Source: Verrucomicrobiota bacterium
GTDB lineage: Bacteria > Verrucomicrobiota > Verrucomicrobiia > Verrucomicrobiales > Verrucomicrobiaceae
Assembly (NCBI GenBank): GCA_017301975.1
Contig: JAFLEI010000006.1
Span: 152,703 to 216,702 of the forward strand
DNA length: 64,000 bases
Direction of reading: 5' to 3'
A program made the translations under genes and the position numbers. The notes beneath the pieces were generated by a model, which was not told where the DNA came from, made no database searches, and saw nothing but the letters and a program-made list of their open reading frames with translations. Shown here one piece after another: positions 43,970 to 53,612 of the stretch (position 1 is the first letter of the stretch; each line of letters begins with the position of its first letter).

Positions 43970-45262
43970 ATGCTGCCACCGTCGATTCCAATCAAGAAGC
44001 CTTCACCCAAGAGCAGGGTGTTGCTTGTTTCCCATAATTTTCCGCCAACAATGGGGCCGGAATCGTCCCTTGTGAGGCTGAATGCACTCGACCTGCTTCG
44101 TCGCGGATGGCGTGTTTCCGTCTTGACGACGACTATGGAGCATATGCACCAAGGGCTCGACCACGCGATGCTCGATGGCCTGCCTGCCGATCTCGAGATT
44201 CTGCGCACGCCAAGCTACGATGCAGTCTTGCGAAAACGATGGCCCAAAATAGCGCGCTTGATCCTGACGCTTCTCAGTCGCTGGATTTTACCGGAAATTT
44301 TTCTTTTCTGGCTGTTCTCAGCCGTGCCGGCTGGCAAACGCTGGCTCAAACAAAACCGCCCTGCGATCATCTACTCGCGTGCGACGAAGCATGTGAGCAA
44401 TGTGACAGGCTGGCTTCTCAAGCGTGCTACCGGACTGCCGTGGGTGGCTCATATGAGCGATCCGTGGACAGAATTACCGTTCCATAACCGCCTCCAAAGG
44501 TGGATAGCCTGGCAATTCGAGCGAAGAATTTTTCGAGATGCAGACGCCGTCGTCACTGTCAGCCGCGGGTTGGCTGATCATATCCTGCGCCTGCACCCTT
44601 GGGCCAGGCACAAAGTCCACGTCATCCCCCACGGTTTTGCAGCGCTGGACAAGCCGCCTGCACCCGTAACCAAGGCCGGCCACCGACCGCTTGAGGCACT
44701 TTATGCAGGTTCTCTCACTCCCACTCTGCGTGAGCCTTACAGTCTCTTTGCGGCTCTGGCATTGCTCAATGAACGGTCTCCTCTTCAGGGACGTCTGAAG
44801 GTGACATTCGTCGGCGAGGACACCGTTTGCTATCAAAGCGTGGTAGATTCACTGGGCCTGATGGATGTAGTTTCCCTTCTGTCCTCCGTGCCATACCAGA
44901 CGTGCCAGGACATGATTGCCCAGAGCGATCTGCTTCTTGTACTCGATACGCCGGGATTCGGAGGGATTTTTCTGCCAACCAAACTGATCGAATACCTCCC
45001 TTATGCGAAACCCGTGCTGGGTCTAGCAGAGCCTGACAGTGCCATTCATCAGTTGTTGCGGGAGTGTGATCTGGCGTTTGCCGATCAAGGTGTGCCCGAG
45101 GAGATTGCCGCTGCATTTGAGACATTGGTCAAACAATGGGAGACAGGAGTATGGGAGGTCTCGGCGAAGTCTCGCGAATCAGTTTCAAAATATCGGATCG
45201 ATCAGGTGAATGACCGTTTGGACGAACTCCTGACCTCGATTGCTGCGGTTGAAATGTCTTGA
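43970..45262 (+). CDS. Glycosyltransferase family 4-like protein (paralogue A)
   Basis: From the ATG at 43970 the protein is 430 aa. The N-terminal domain has RVLLVSHNFPPTMGPESSLV and YSRATKHVSNVTGWLLKRAT, and the donor side has VLDTPGFGGIFLPTKLIEYL. Residues between keep a hydrophobic WILPEIFLFWLFSAV that may bind membrane. Its closest visible relative is the gene at 48407-49699, of identical length, sharing most of these motifs. The upstream open frame to 43856 overlaps the methyltransferase and is not used. Confidence 0.88.
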   Translation: MLPPSIPIKKPSPKSRVLLVSHNFPPTMGPESSLVRLNALDLLRRGWRVSVLTTTMEHMHQGLDHAMLDGLPADLEILRTPSYDAVLRKRWPKIARLILTLLSRWILPEIFLFWLFSAVPAGKRWLKQNRPAIIYSRATKHVSNVTGWLLKRATGLPWVAHMSDPWTELPFHNRLQRWIAWQFERRIFRDADAVVTVSRGLADHILRLHPWARHKVHVIPHGFAALDKPPAPVTKAGHRPLEALYAGSLTPTLREPYSLFAALALLNERSPLQGRLKVTFVGEDTVCYQSVVDSLGLMDVVSLLSSVPYQTCQDMIAQSDLLLVLDTPGFGGIFLPTKLIEYLPYAKPVLGLAEPDSAIHQLLRECDLAFADQGVPEEIAAAFETLVKQWETGVWEVSAKSRESVSKYRIDQVNDRLDELLTSIAAVEMS

Positions 45263-45314
45263 TTGATCCGTTGATGATCAAAGTCGCAGGCCACACCGGT
45301 CTCAACGCGCTCGT

Positions 45315-47603
45315 CTACGGGTCTTGTTCTGAAACGGCACCAGGAGGCATCGGTTTCACTATCTGACGAATGCTGTGTACATCGCCACGCGAAAGGGCAC
45401 CGAGGCTTTTCGCGAGTGCAGGGTATCGCTGACGCAGGCGCGCCTTGGTCTCATGCCAGCAGCCGCGGATCGGTGATGCAAAGGCACGCCAGTCGTGTGA
45501 CAGGTGGCTTGTATTGGCGAAGCGGTTTTTGTAGCCTTCTCCTCCGCGCAGAAAATCAAACTCCAAAAAGCCCCGTTTTACCGCGTAAGCCATGAGGCGC
45601 ACCATGAGGACTGTTCCTGGCCCGGCCTTCTGACGAGCCGGATCAAAGCACCACTTGTAAACGAAAAACCTGCCCGCCCCCCAGAAGCCTATATGATACG
45701 CGGCGGGTTCCCCGCTCACAGTCAATGACGTGAAGTCGATCAACCTGGCAAGCTCCGAATCCTGCATCAGTAGACGATAGAATTCACGAGAAGACTCCTC
45801 GCCGAACATGCTCGTCTTTCCCGCAGCCGCCCACCGCGCAATATGAAGGTCAAAAAAGCCAGGCAGCGCTGCCATGCGTTGTTCCAGCGTGATCTGCTCA
45901 TCGAGCGATACGCTCCCAAATCCTGCCAGTGCCTTTTCGTTCCTGCTATATCCCTTCTTGGCGGTGATGCCACCCAGGACGGCACCATCCGCATCCATTT
46001 GGACACTCCAGCATGACTCGGGATTCTCTGCCGCGATTTTGAGCGGCGGATTTTTGAGGCTGCGAATATGGGTGCTCCAGACCGAGTCATCTGGAACATC
46101 CTCGAGCAAAACTTCATGCCAATCACGGCCACGTGTTTCCTGCAAGTGCCGCAAACATGCCTCGACGACGCGTGGGCCGTCAGTGGCTGCGCACACGACG
46201 TCATTGTAGTCTGCCCGGGGCGATGTCAGCCACGAGATGCGCCCGCCGCTCAGCGCCCAAGGACAGATGCCAACTGGCACGCCGTCCGCATCACGCAGAA
46301 GAAGGACATAGAGCCTTTCCTCCCATTGGTAAGCTTTCGCGACGGCCAGTGACCATCCGAAATGTTGAAAGATCTCCGGACGAGGGTGCGAACGCCAGAG
46401 CCGTGTCCAGACTTCCTTTTCGCGTTGTAAAGCATCCAAGGTTCGGATCACTTGAACTGTGATTGTCTGATGTTCTCTGGAGTCAACATTACTGCGGAGG
46501 CGGTCCCTGATGTCTTTTAGGTACAGGTAGAGTCGTCCTCGAATCGAAGCAGGATTTGCGGCCTGGATGCTGACCATCGCCCGCTCACCATCGCTCCACT
46601 CGCTCTTGTAGGATGCGGAACCGCCAAGGAAATCATACTCTTTGAGCCCGTGCTCGATGCACCAGCGCATAACTTGGGTGAGCATCATCTTGCCGATGCT
46701 GAGTTTCTCCCATTCTGGCAGCCAGCCACCTTGAAAACTCCAGCCCTTCCCCTCGTAAGCAAAGTCATAGCGTCCGGCGACAATCTCCCCGTCGGCCTCA
46801 ATAAAAATCAGCAGCAGATGGCCGGTCTTGTGGAGCCTCTCCGCCACGCGATCGTGAAAGCGGATATAGCGTTCAGATAGAAAACTCTGGCGCCGATGTC
46901 CCCAGCGAGATTCATTAAGTTCGCGGATCTTCGCCATGCCATCGGCTATGCTCATGTCGCGGCCCGCGAGACGGATCGTGACAGAGTGGTCGCGGTGAAA
47001 CTTGTTCCACCTCTGCCGGAATTTTCCGCGCTGCTGATTGAGAAATACATCCCAAGTCGGAGCCAGGGTGACGTAGGGCGCTGTCGTGGTCTTCGTCACG
47101 CTCGGAAAGCACTTCCTGCCGGTGCCCTCGGCAACGAGCATGGGAATCATTGCTGAATCCGCACGCATCGAATTGAAAAGAAGAATATCCCATAGGTCCG
47201 CAAGATTCGAAAAAATGAACTGGCAAAGCGCGTTGGTGGCGGGCTGTTCAAAACCCTTGCGTAAAATCCAGTCAAGAAACTCGGATGCCGTGTCGGCTTT
47301 CTGTCCGATCATTAGAAGACGTCGCAACCATTTGCCCCCCAAGCCAGTGCCGCGATCCAGCATCATCGGAGCCACGCCGATAAGGACTCCGTCCCGACCA
47401 GTCGCGGTTAAGATGACCCAGGTTCCACCGTCTCCATAAACTTCAAGCCATGTGTCGAGCCAGTCCCAGCAGAGGAATATGGCGTCGGCGGCGCTGTTGC
47501 TCAGCAGTTCGCTCCAGGAGGATTTCAGTTCCTTCCATTCAACTGGCTCACTGATCCAGCGAACTTGAATTCCAGCGGATGTTGTCAAAACCCTTTGCGT
47601 CAT
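45315..47603 (-). CDS. Tandem GNAT (CelD/BioF2-like) acetyltransferase, 762 aa
   Basis: The protein contains two copies of the CelD/BioF2-type GNAT domain in one chain. The first spans about residues 10-365 and ends with EYDFLGGSASYKSEW; the second spans about 390-735 and ends with EFDFLRGGEGYKNRFA. Both show the conserved DFL-x-G-x4-YK signature near the domain end. An unrelated helical linker of about 25 residues joins them. Single-domain homologues are about 350 aa and occur in polysaccharide loci, so an in-frame duplication or fusion is likely. Acyl donor and acceptor are unknown. It is flanked by the two paralogous GT4 genes, which read towards and away from it. Confidence 0.85.
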   Translation of the reverse strand: MTQRVLTTSAGIQVRWISEPVEWKELKSSWSELLSNSAADAIFLCWDWLDTWLEVYGDGGTWVILTATGRDGVLIGVAPMMLDRGTGLGGKWLRRLLMIGQKADTASEFLDWILRKGFEQPATNALCQFIFSNLADLWDILLFNSMRADSAMIPMLVAEGTGRKCFPSVTKTTTAPYVTLAPTWDVFLNQQRGKFRQRWNKFHRDHSVTIRLAGRDMSIADGMAKIRELNESRWGHRRQSFLSERYIRFHDRVAERLHKTGHLLLIFIEADGEIVAGRYDFAYEGKGWSFQGGWLPEWEKLSIGKMMLTQVMRWCIEHGLKEYDFLGGSASYKSEWSDGERAMVSIQAANPASIRGRLYLYLKDIRDRLRSNVDSREHQTITVQVIRTLDALQREKEVWTRLWRSHPRPEIFQHFGWSLAVAKAYQWEERLYVLLLRDADGVPVGICPWALSGGRISWLTSPRADYNDVVCAATDGPRVVEACLRHLQETRGRDWHEVLLEDVPDDSVWSTHIRSLKNPPLKIAAENPESCWSVQMDADGAVLGGITAKKGYSRNEKALAGFGSVSLDEQITLEQRMAALPGFFDLHIARWAAAGKTSMFGEESSREFYRLLMQDSELARLIDFTSLTVSGEPAAYHIGFWGAGRFFVYKWCFDPARQKAGPGTVLMVRLMAYAVKRGFLEFDFLRGGEGYKNRFANTSHLSHDWRAFASPIRGCWHETKARLRQRYPALAKSLGALSRGDVHSIRQIVKPMPPGAVSEQDP

Positions 47604-47725
47604 GTAATCTTTTCGTATGTCGATCTCTCAAATATACCCATAAAGACTCACCCGCAATCCGTGAGTCGTTTTCGACTCCGTTTTCACTCGCATGCGAACT
47701 CGAAGTTTGCTTGGGAACCTAATAC

Positions 47726-48322
47726 TCACGTTTTTGGCCCGCTCAGGAAAGCAACGTTTGACACATATCCTGCCGAACCGTCCATGGAAAGAACCCGCGC
47801 CGGTATGCCGCCAACCACTGCGCCCGCAGGCACATCCGAGACCACCACCGCGTTCGGCGCGACCACCGCGTCATCACCGATCCTCACACCGCCGAGGATA
47901 GCCGCCCCGCAGCCAAGATAAACGCGGTCGCCGATCAGCGGGACGCCTGGATGCTTGCTGCGTTCGTGAGTTTTTCCGATTGTTACGCCGTGCCCGAGGG
48001 TGCAATTTTCGCCAATGGTGCAGCGCACATTCGTAACGATTGAACAGAGGTGTCCCAGATAGAGCCCGCCGCCGATCTGGCATGAATATTCAATGTACGC
48101 CCCGTATCGGATCTGCATCCGGTGGTGTTTCCAGAGTAAAAGATGGTAGATGCCGAATCGACTCCATTTATGCGTTCGAAAAAAGCCGCAAAGACGCATC
48201 ACCACTGTGAAGCGGAAACCACTCTCCCTGAAGCATTGCTTGAGGAAGTCCTTGAAGCCGTTCTTAGCCTCGTAACGGTATTGATCCGCAGCAATGAGAG
48301 TCTTAAGTTCCTGAAAAGTCAT
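47726..48322 (-). CDS. Serine acetyltransferase-like hexapeptide-repeat protein
   Basis: The 198-aa protein from the ATG at 48322 opens MTFQELKTLIAADQYRYEAK and has a left-handed beta-helix: YGAYIEYSCQIGGGLYLGHL, then CTIGENCTLGHGVTIGKTHE and VYLGCGAAILGGVRIGDDAV. The GHGVTIGKTHE loop with His is like the CysE/WcaB family active site. The preceding 80 residues include a basic helix. In a polysaccharide cluster it most likely O-acetylates a sugar or a lipid-linked intermediate. It is separated from the tandem GNAT gene by about 120 bp and diverges from the GT4 gene 84 bp away. Confidence 0.82.
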   Translation of the reverse strand: MTFQELKTLIAADQYRYEAKNGFKDFLKQCFRESGFRFTVVMRLCGFFRTHKWSRFGIYHLLLWKHHRMQIRYGAYIEYSCQIGGGLYLGHLCSIVTNVRCTIGENCTLGHGVTIGKTHERSKHPGVPLIGDRVYLGCGAAILGGVRIGDDAVVAPNAVVVSDVPAGAVVGGIPARVLSMDGSAGYVSNVAFLSGPKT

Positions 48323-48406
48323 ATTAACAATGGCAGAAAAATGGTCGGTGTTTATAGAATGGAAATATAAACGAGGCGTGGCGGCATAGCGAAATCGCAC
48401 AGAATA

Positions 48407-49699
48407 ATGGAGAATCTACATCATATGCAAAAAGCCCCCAGAGTTCTTCTGGTTTCTCACAATTTTCCACCAACGGCCGGGCCGGAATCAGGCCTGGTAA
48501 AAATCAACGCTCAGTTTTTGCATCGTGAAGGGCTGCAGGTGCGGGTGCTGACCACGACGGACTCGCACGCCACCCAAGGCATCGACAATTCCCTGTTGCG
48601 TGATCTGCCGCAGCAGATCACTGTGGATCGTGTCCCCAGTCCGGAAGCGGTGCTGGCGGAAAAATTTCCACGCATGGGCCGTCTGGCTGCAATTGGTGCT
48701 GGGCGTTTTCTTTTACCTGAAATTCACCTGCCGTGGATGTTCCCTGCTTTCACGCGTGCGCTGGACATCGTGCGGGAATGGAAGCCGCAGGTCATCTACT
48801 CACGTGCGACGAAGCATGTGAGCAATGTTGTCGGCTGGCGCTTAAAGAGAAGATTCGGCCTGCCTTGGCTGGCGCATTTCAGCGATCCCTGGATAAGCGG
48901 TGGTCTGCCATATGGGCTTCTGCCACGATTGATCGGTCATTATTACGAGAGGCGAATCCTTCGCGATGCCGATGCTCTTGTTTTCGTTTCCACACAGGCG
49001 GCAGAGCGGGTGCTGCGTCATTATCCAGAGCAATGGTGCGAACGCGTCCAGATTATTCCACATGGGTACGAAACACTTGGCCCTGAGTTGGACCAAGTGA
49101 GGCCGGAACCGACGTCTAATCGTGCGCTCCGTGTGATCCACGCGGGTGCTTTTTATCCTGGGATACGCAGCCCGGACACACTCATCGAGGCCCTGCGCAG
49201 GCTGCAACAGACGAAATCACTGGCTGGTCGGTTGGAGATCACTTGCATTGGGGTGGACACCATATGTTTTCAGCAGCAAATTGATAATGCGGGCGTGGGA
49301 GATGTATTGAGACTTCGCGCAAGTTTGCCATTTGATGAATGCCAGCGCCGCATCGCTGCCAGCGACTTGATTCTGATCATCGATTCACCCGGCTTTGGAG
49401 GTGTCTTTTTACCCACAAAACTTGTTGAGGCCTTCGCTCATAATCACCCAGTGCTAGGACTCGCGGAAAGAGACAGCGCTGTGGCTGGGGTGCTGCGCGG
49501 AGCGGGTCTTCACTGGGCGGAAGTGAACGACCCTGATAATATTGCCAACCGTCTGTCAGCTCTTCTAGCGGATTGGGAAGAGGGGCGCTGGGGAATTAAC
49601 ACCACTCAGAGGCAACAGATGGATTACTTTCAGATTGACCGGATCAACCAACCATTATTGAAAGTCATTAACAGCTTGACGGATAAGAAGTTTTCATAA
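48407..49699 (+). CDS. Glycosyltransferase family 4-like protein (paralogue B)
   Basis: A 430-aa GT-B protein whose motifs repeat those of the gene at 43970: RVLLVSHNFPPTAGPESGLV, YSRATKHVSNVVGWRLKRRF, and IIDSPGFGGVFLPTKLVEAF. The DNA encoding YSRATKHVSN is almost identical in both copies, so they arose by duplication. The donor-half E-x7-E motif is not obvious in the usual form; GFGGVFLPTKLVEAF occupies its place. It probably adds a related sugar to the same oligosaccharide. The start at 48407 is followed by another Met at codon 7. Confidence 0.88.
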   Translation: MENLHHMQKAPRVLLVSHNFPPTAGPESGLVKINAQFLHREGLQVRVLTTTDSHATQGIDNSLLRDLPQQITVDRVPSPEAVLAEKFPRMGRLAAIGAGRFLLPEIHLPWMFPAFTRALDIVREWKPQVIYSRATKHVSNVVGWRLKRRFGLPWLAHFSDPWISGGLPYGLLPRLIGHYYERRILRDADALVFVSTQAAERVLRHYPEQWCERVQIIPHGYETLGPELDQVRPEPTSNRALRVIHAGAFYPGIRSPDTLIEALRRLQQTKSLAGRLEITCIGVDTICFQQQIDNAGVGDVLRLRASLPFDECQRRIAASDLILIIDSPGFGGVFLPTKLVEAFAHNHPVLGLAERDSAVAGVLRGAGLHWAEVNDPDNIANRLSALLADWEEGRWGINTTQRQQMDYFQIDRINQPLLKVINSLTDKKFS

Positions 49700-49747
49700 T
49701 AGGTCTTTCACTCACACACGGCGAGCTTCTCGCAGTAGTTTATTTTC

Positions 49748-50713
49748 ATGCGCATCAAACGAATATTTTGTCAAACACTGCAATCGCTGCGTGTACCTGA
49801 GTTGTCACGCCGTTTGCACCAGCGAGAGTCGATAATTTTGATGTTTCATGGTCTTACCGATCTCCAACATTACGGGTTGGACAACTGTCAGCACAAGCAT
49901 CTGCACGTTAAGCGCTTCGATGCCTTTTTGAACCACCTCAAGAAGCATTTCAAAGTCATTGCACTTGAGGATTTGGTGAGGTGCCTAAATGCTGGCGTGC
50001 CCCCACCGCCATCCAGTGTCGTTCTAACGTTTGACGATGGGTTTCTGTCAAACTATGTCCTCGGTTTTCCGGTGCTGAAAAAGCATGGAGTTCCTGCTAC
50101 AATTTTTCTCGCAACCGAGTTTGTGGATGAAAATAAACCACTATGGGTGGATCGCGTAGATTACGCTTTCAGTCGCGCTTGCCGAACCAAGCACGAGCTT
50201 ATTCGGGTTAAAAAACGTTTAAAGGCCTTGCCCATTGAAGATTTAACAGTCGCTGTGGAGGATCTGGAGCGGCAACTGGGCTTTAAACTCGATCTTTCCA
50301 ATGGGACTTCCGTGCCTGCCATATATCATGTGATGGACTGGAGTCATGTTCGTGAGATGCAGGAAAGCGGCCTTGTCTCGTTTGGGGCGCACACGCATTT
50401 GCATTGGATCTTGTCCCGCTGCCCCCCTGATCTCGTCTTGAGCGATGTTGCGAAGGGGAAGGGGATCATCGAACGAGAAACGGGAAGACCCTGCACGACC
50501 TTTTGCTACCCGAACGGTGGAGTCGGTGATTTTTCCGATGAGACAGAAAGAATTATTCGAGGCATTGGATTTGAATCGACCATCACCACTGTGGGTGGAG
50601 CCAATGCGCCTGGGTGCTCTCCTTTTTTGCTCAAACGCTTTGGTATAACCAGCGATCTCGATCTTGTTCGGTTCGATATGCTGACGTCGGGAATAGACCG
50701 CAGTCAACGATGA
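49748..50713 (+). CDS. Polysaccharide deacetylase family protein
   Basis: A 321-aa NodB-homology deacetylase. The catalytic TFDDG lies at residues 94-98 within VVLTFDDGFLSNYVLGFP. The metal-binding His motif is VSFGAHTHLHWILSR, and FCYPNGGVGDFSDETERI is the conserved arginine/proline-side motif. It removes N-acetyl groups from amino sugars in family members; here the glycan is unknown. It follows the GT4 gene by 48 bp on the same strand, so likely the same operon. It is about 173 bp upstream of the MBOAT gene, with no recognisable element in that gap. Confidence 0.9.
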   Translation: MRIKRIFCQTLQSLRVPELSRRLHQRESIILMFHGLTDLQHYGLDNCQHKHLHVKRFDAFLNHLKKHFKVIALEDLVRCLNAGVPPPPSSVVLTFDDGFLSNYVLGFPVLKKHGVPATIFLATEFVDENKPLWVDRVDYAFSRACRTKHELIRVKKRLKALPIEDLTVAVEDLERQLGFKLDLSNGTSVPAIYHVMDWSHVREMQESGLVSFGAHTHLHWILSRCPPDLVLSDVAKGKGIIERETGRPCTTFCYPNGGVGDFSDETERIIRGIGFESTITTVGGANAPGCSPFLLKRFGITSDLDLVRFDMLTSGIDRSQR

Positions 50714-50886
50714 GCTAGGCCGAGTTTAAAACAGCCAATTGGCAGAACGGGAAGGTGGCCCTATAAAGTCATGCAGATGGAAAAACAACTCTGCTCATGG
50801 TGGGGCGCTAACAACGGGGCTCAAAAGATTTTGCTCTGAAACAGGTCAGGCCAGAATGCTTCATTCATTTCTTTTCTGCCGGTGAC

Positions 50887-52320
50887 ATGGATATCAACTC
50901 ATCCCCTTTCACCATGTCATTGCCCGTTGGTCTATTGGGAGTGCTGCTGCTTTACTACGCGCTCAGGCCGCGCGCGCAACTGCTGCTGCTTATCGTGGTA
51001 AGCCTCGTCTTTTACGCCTGGCTGGACGGCTGGTTCGTGCTGCTGGCTGTGGCGATCGCGGCAGGCACGTTTGTGACGGGTCTGTTCATTGGTGCGAGCG
51101 ATGAGGCTGGGCGGCGGCGGTGGTTGATCGCGGGGGTGTTGTTCAACGTCGGCGTGCTGGTGATCTTTAAATACCTCGGGCTGCTCGTGGCGTCGGGGGA
51201 CTGGCTGCTGCGATTGCTGCGGACGGAGTCGACTTTGCCGCTGCTGCAATGGGGGCCTCGGCTCGCGATTTCGTTCATGGTATTCAACGCGCTGAGCTAC
51301 CTATTCGATCTGTGGAGGGGACGCTCCGAGCCGATTCGCGACTGTGTGACCTTTGTGTTGTTTATCTGCTACTTCCCGCATCTCGTAGCGGGGCCGATCC
51401 TGCGCACCAATGACCTGTTGCCGCAGCTTGGCCATCCGCGCGTGGTGACGGGGGACATGATAATTTCGGGCCTGCTGCTGATGGGATTCGGCCTCTATAA
51501 GAAGCTGGTTCTGGCGGATCAGATGACACCGCACGTGGAGCGTGTGTTTGAGCATGCAGACGTCATGCCCTGGTCGACGCTGCTGCGCGGCGCCTGGCTC
51601 TTCGCGCTACAGCTCTACGCAGACTTTTCTGGCTACACCGACATCGCGCGCGGTTGCAGCCGACTGTTCGGCATCGAACTGCCGGAAAATTTCAGATGGC
51701 CCCTGCTGGCCACTAGCGTACGCGACTTCTGGCAGCGCTGGCATATGACGCTTTCGACGTGGTGGCGCGATTATCTTTATATTCCCCTCGGAGGCAGCCG
51801 GCGCGGGGGATGGATCACGTGCAGGAATGTGATGATCACAATGATAATTGCGGGCCTGTGGCATGGGGCCGAATGGACCTTCGTGCTTTGGGGGGCGCTG
51901 CACGGCCTCTTGCTGGTCGTCGGGCGGCTGTGGCGGTCGTGGTGCCCGGCAGCTGAGAACAAGGCGCTGCACGGTGCGGCCTGGGCCGGCGCGGTGCTCG
52001 GGACGTTCGCGGTGCTGACGCCGACCTGGGTGCTGTTCCGTGCGAAGTCCATTGGCGTTGCTGCCGATTATCTGCGCGGATTATGCACGCTGAGGGGCGG
52101 GCTCGACGCGTTTGCGTTGTCTGATCTTGTACTGGTCGTGGCCTTTGGCGGGCTGGTCCTTCTGACAGACTGGTTAAAGCAGCCGGACGAGGTTGCTGCC
52201 TCCCCCCCCAGCTCCACTTGGCCCACCTATGGGCGTGGCATCCTAATGGGGCTGCTGGCGGTGCATTTCATTCTAGCCCGGGAGGATCGCGAGACCGCGT
52301 TTATCTATGCTCGGTTTTGA
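50887..52320 (+). CDS. MBOAT-family O-acyltransferase (AlgI-like)
   Basis: A 477-aa polytopic protein with about ten membrane helices. Conserved elements are LQLYADFSGYTDIARGCSRL, the His motif FWQRWHMTLSTWWRDYLYIP (His286) and the catalytic GLWHGAEWTFVLWGALHG (His326). AlgI and DltB relatives take an acyl group from a cytoplasmic donor and pass it across the inner membrane to an acceptor protein or glycan. Its 3' end overlaps by 14 bp the SGNH gene, the usual partner in such O-acetylation systems. In the polymer it probably adds acetyl groups during or after export. Confidence 0.93.
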   Translation: MDINSSPFTMSLPVGLLGVLLLYYALRPRAQLLLLIVVSLVFYAWLDGWFVLLAVAIAAGTFVTGLFIGASDEAGRRRWLIAGVLFNVGVLVIFKYLGLLVASGDWLLRLLRTESTLPLLQWGPRLAISFMVFNALSYLFDLWRGRSEPIRDCVTFVLFICYFPHLVAGPILRTNDLLPQLGHPRVVTGDMIISGLLLMGFGLYKKLVLADQMTPHVERVFEHADVMPWSTLLRGAWLFALQLYADFSGYTDIARGCSRLFGIELPENFRWPLLATSVRDFWQRWHMTLSTWWRDYLYIPLGGSRRGGWITCRNVMITMIIAGLWHGAEWTFVLWGALHGLLLVVGRLWRSWCPAAENKALHGAAWAGAVLGTFAVLTPTWVLFRAKSIGVAADYLRGLCTLRGGLDAFALSDLVLVVAFGGLVLLTDWLKQPDEVAASPPSSTWPTYGRGILMGLLAVHFILAREDRETAFIYARF

Positions 52321-53275
52321 CACATTGCGTGGACCCTGGCGCCTGCGCCGGGAACTGGTGGCGGCTGTGTTCGTCGTGGCCTCGGTCGAGGTATTGGCGC
52401 GCTACCAAGTGAACCAGGGCAAATGGGTGGCGGGCGAGTCGCTCGCGGGTATCGTCCAGTCCTTCCAGCAGTCGCTGGCTACGGAGCGGCCGCGGATCTG
52501 GCTGGTAGGCAACAGCACGCTGAGCTGCGGCGCAGATCGGGACGCCTTGGCATCCATCGTAGGCGAGCGGGTGGCAATTCTGTCGCACTCATCTAGTACT
52601 CTGCGCGCTTCAGCGGCGATGCTCGATTTCTACATGCGCCACGCGCCGCGCCAACCAGAGCGCACGGTGGTCACGGTGACCATTGATGATCTGCACCGCA
52701 GTGGCTATCGCAGCAAGATATCGCAGACCTATCTGGACATTAACCTAAACGACACGCTACCGCCGGGTCCGAGCCTGCTGACCATGCTCGCGGCTAGGGA
52801 ATCGATCCTCGAAGTCGCCGGGCTCAGATTGTGGGTCCGACAGTGGCTGGGTTCGCCGAACACGGGCGTAGAGTCGCACATTGCGAAGCGCTCGGCGCAG
52901 GGAGGCTCATGGACCGGAGAAGAGGTCGACGACTATGATCCGGCCTACCGGCAGCTCGACGCGGAATTTGTAATGGATGCCGACGGCATTCGTGAGCTGG
53001 CGGCATTGAGCAATCGTCGGGGAATCCCCTGCACCTTGCTGCTGTTGCCGGTGAGCAGGCAGATGCAGCGATACCACGACCGGCACAATCCTTTGCTCAC
53101 ATATGCGCAGGTCCGCCAAAGGCTCGCGGAGCTGTGCCGCGAGCACGCTCTTCCGCTCGTTGACTGGGGCGAGCCGAGTGGGGAGGTCGGTCTGTTCATG
53201 GATCCGTATCATCTGGGTGTGAACGGTCGTGTGAGCATGACGAAGAAGCTCGGGGAATGGTTGGGCGGGCGATGA
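52307..53275 (+). CDS. SGNH-hydrolase-like partner of the MBOAT protein
   Basis: A 322-aa protein with one N-terminal hydrophobic helix (ELVAAVFVVASVEVLA), so anchored in the inner membrane with its catalytic domain in the periplasm. The SGNH-like signature is LVGNSTLSCGADRDAL with Ser70; FMDPYHLGVNGRVSM provides the Asp-x-x-His pair near residue 301. AlgJ- and DltD-type proteins with this arrangement hand the acyl group from the MBOAT channel to polysaccharide. Homology to a specific partner was not established by alignment. It ends the MBOAT operon; about 337 bp follow before the convergent glycosyltransferase. Confidence 0.82.
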   Translation: MLGFDTLRGPWRLRRELVAAVFVVASVEVLARYQVNQGKWVAGESLAGIVQSFQQSLATERPRIWLVGNSTLSCGADRDALASIVGERVAILSHSSSTLRASAAMLDFYMRHAPRQPERTVVTVTIDDLHRSGYRSKISQTYLDINLNDTLPPGPSLLTMLAARESILEVAGLRLWVRQWLGSPNTGVESHIAKRSAQGGSWTGEEVDDYDPAYRQLDAEFVMDADGIRELAALSNRRGIPCTLLLLPVSRQMQRYHDRHNPLLTYAQVRQRLAELCREHALPLVDWGEPSGEVGLFMDPYHLGVNGRVSMTKKLGEWLGGR

Positions 53276-53612
53276 CAGCTGCCTTATGGGCGTTCGTAGC
53301 CGCTTCGTCGAAGGTCAATTGAAGGATGGGTATTGACGGCGTGGAGGGCTGGCCGTGGCGGTGCTGGCCAACCTGAAGTGGCTGCCCCTAGAAGCTCACC
53401 CAAACGTCAGGGCAATCGTGTCAAAAAAAATGGAAATACCGTCCTCCACTCGGTGCTCCATTTGCGTGCCGACCTTCGCAGGGGGGGCACGCATGGAGTC
53501 GAACACTAGGCTCTGGATTGAATGATTTGGATGATGAGATTAAAGAGTTAAGGCGGGCGCTTATTTGAAGTGAACCATTTTCGAGAGAGAAAACCTGTGT
53601 GGGAAGTGCCAC
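53276..53612 (+). other. Intergenic region between convergent genes
   Basis: The 337 bp separate the SGNH protein and the convergent glycosyltransferase. Both genes end here, so no promoter is required. A short frame ends DLDDEIKELRRALI at about 53568, which resembles a coiled-coil tail but is too short to assign. I saw no convincing bidirectional terminator. Confidence 0.4.
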
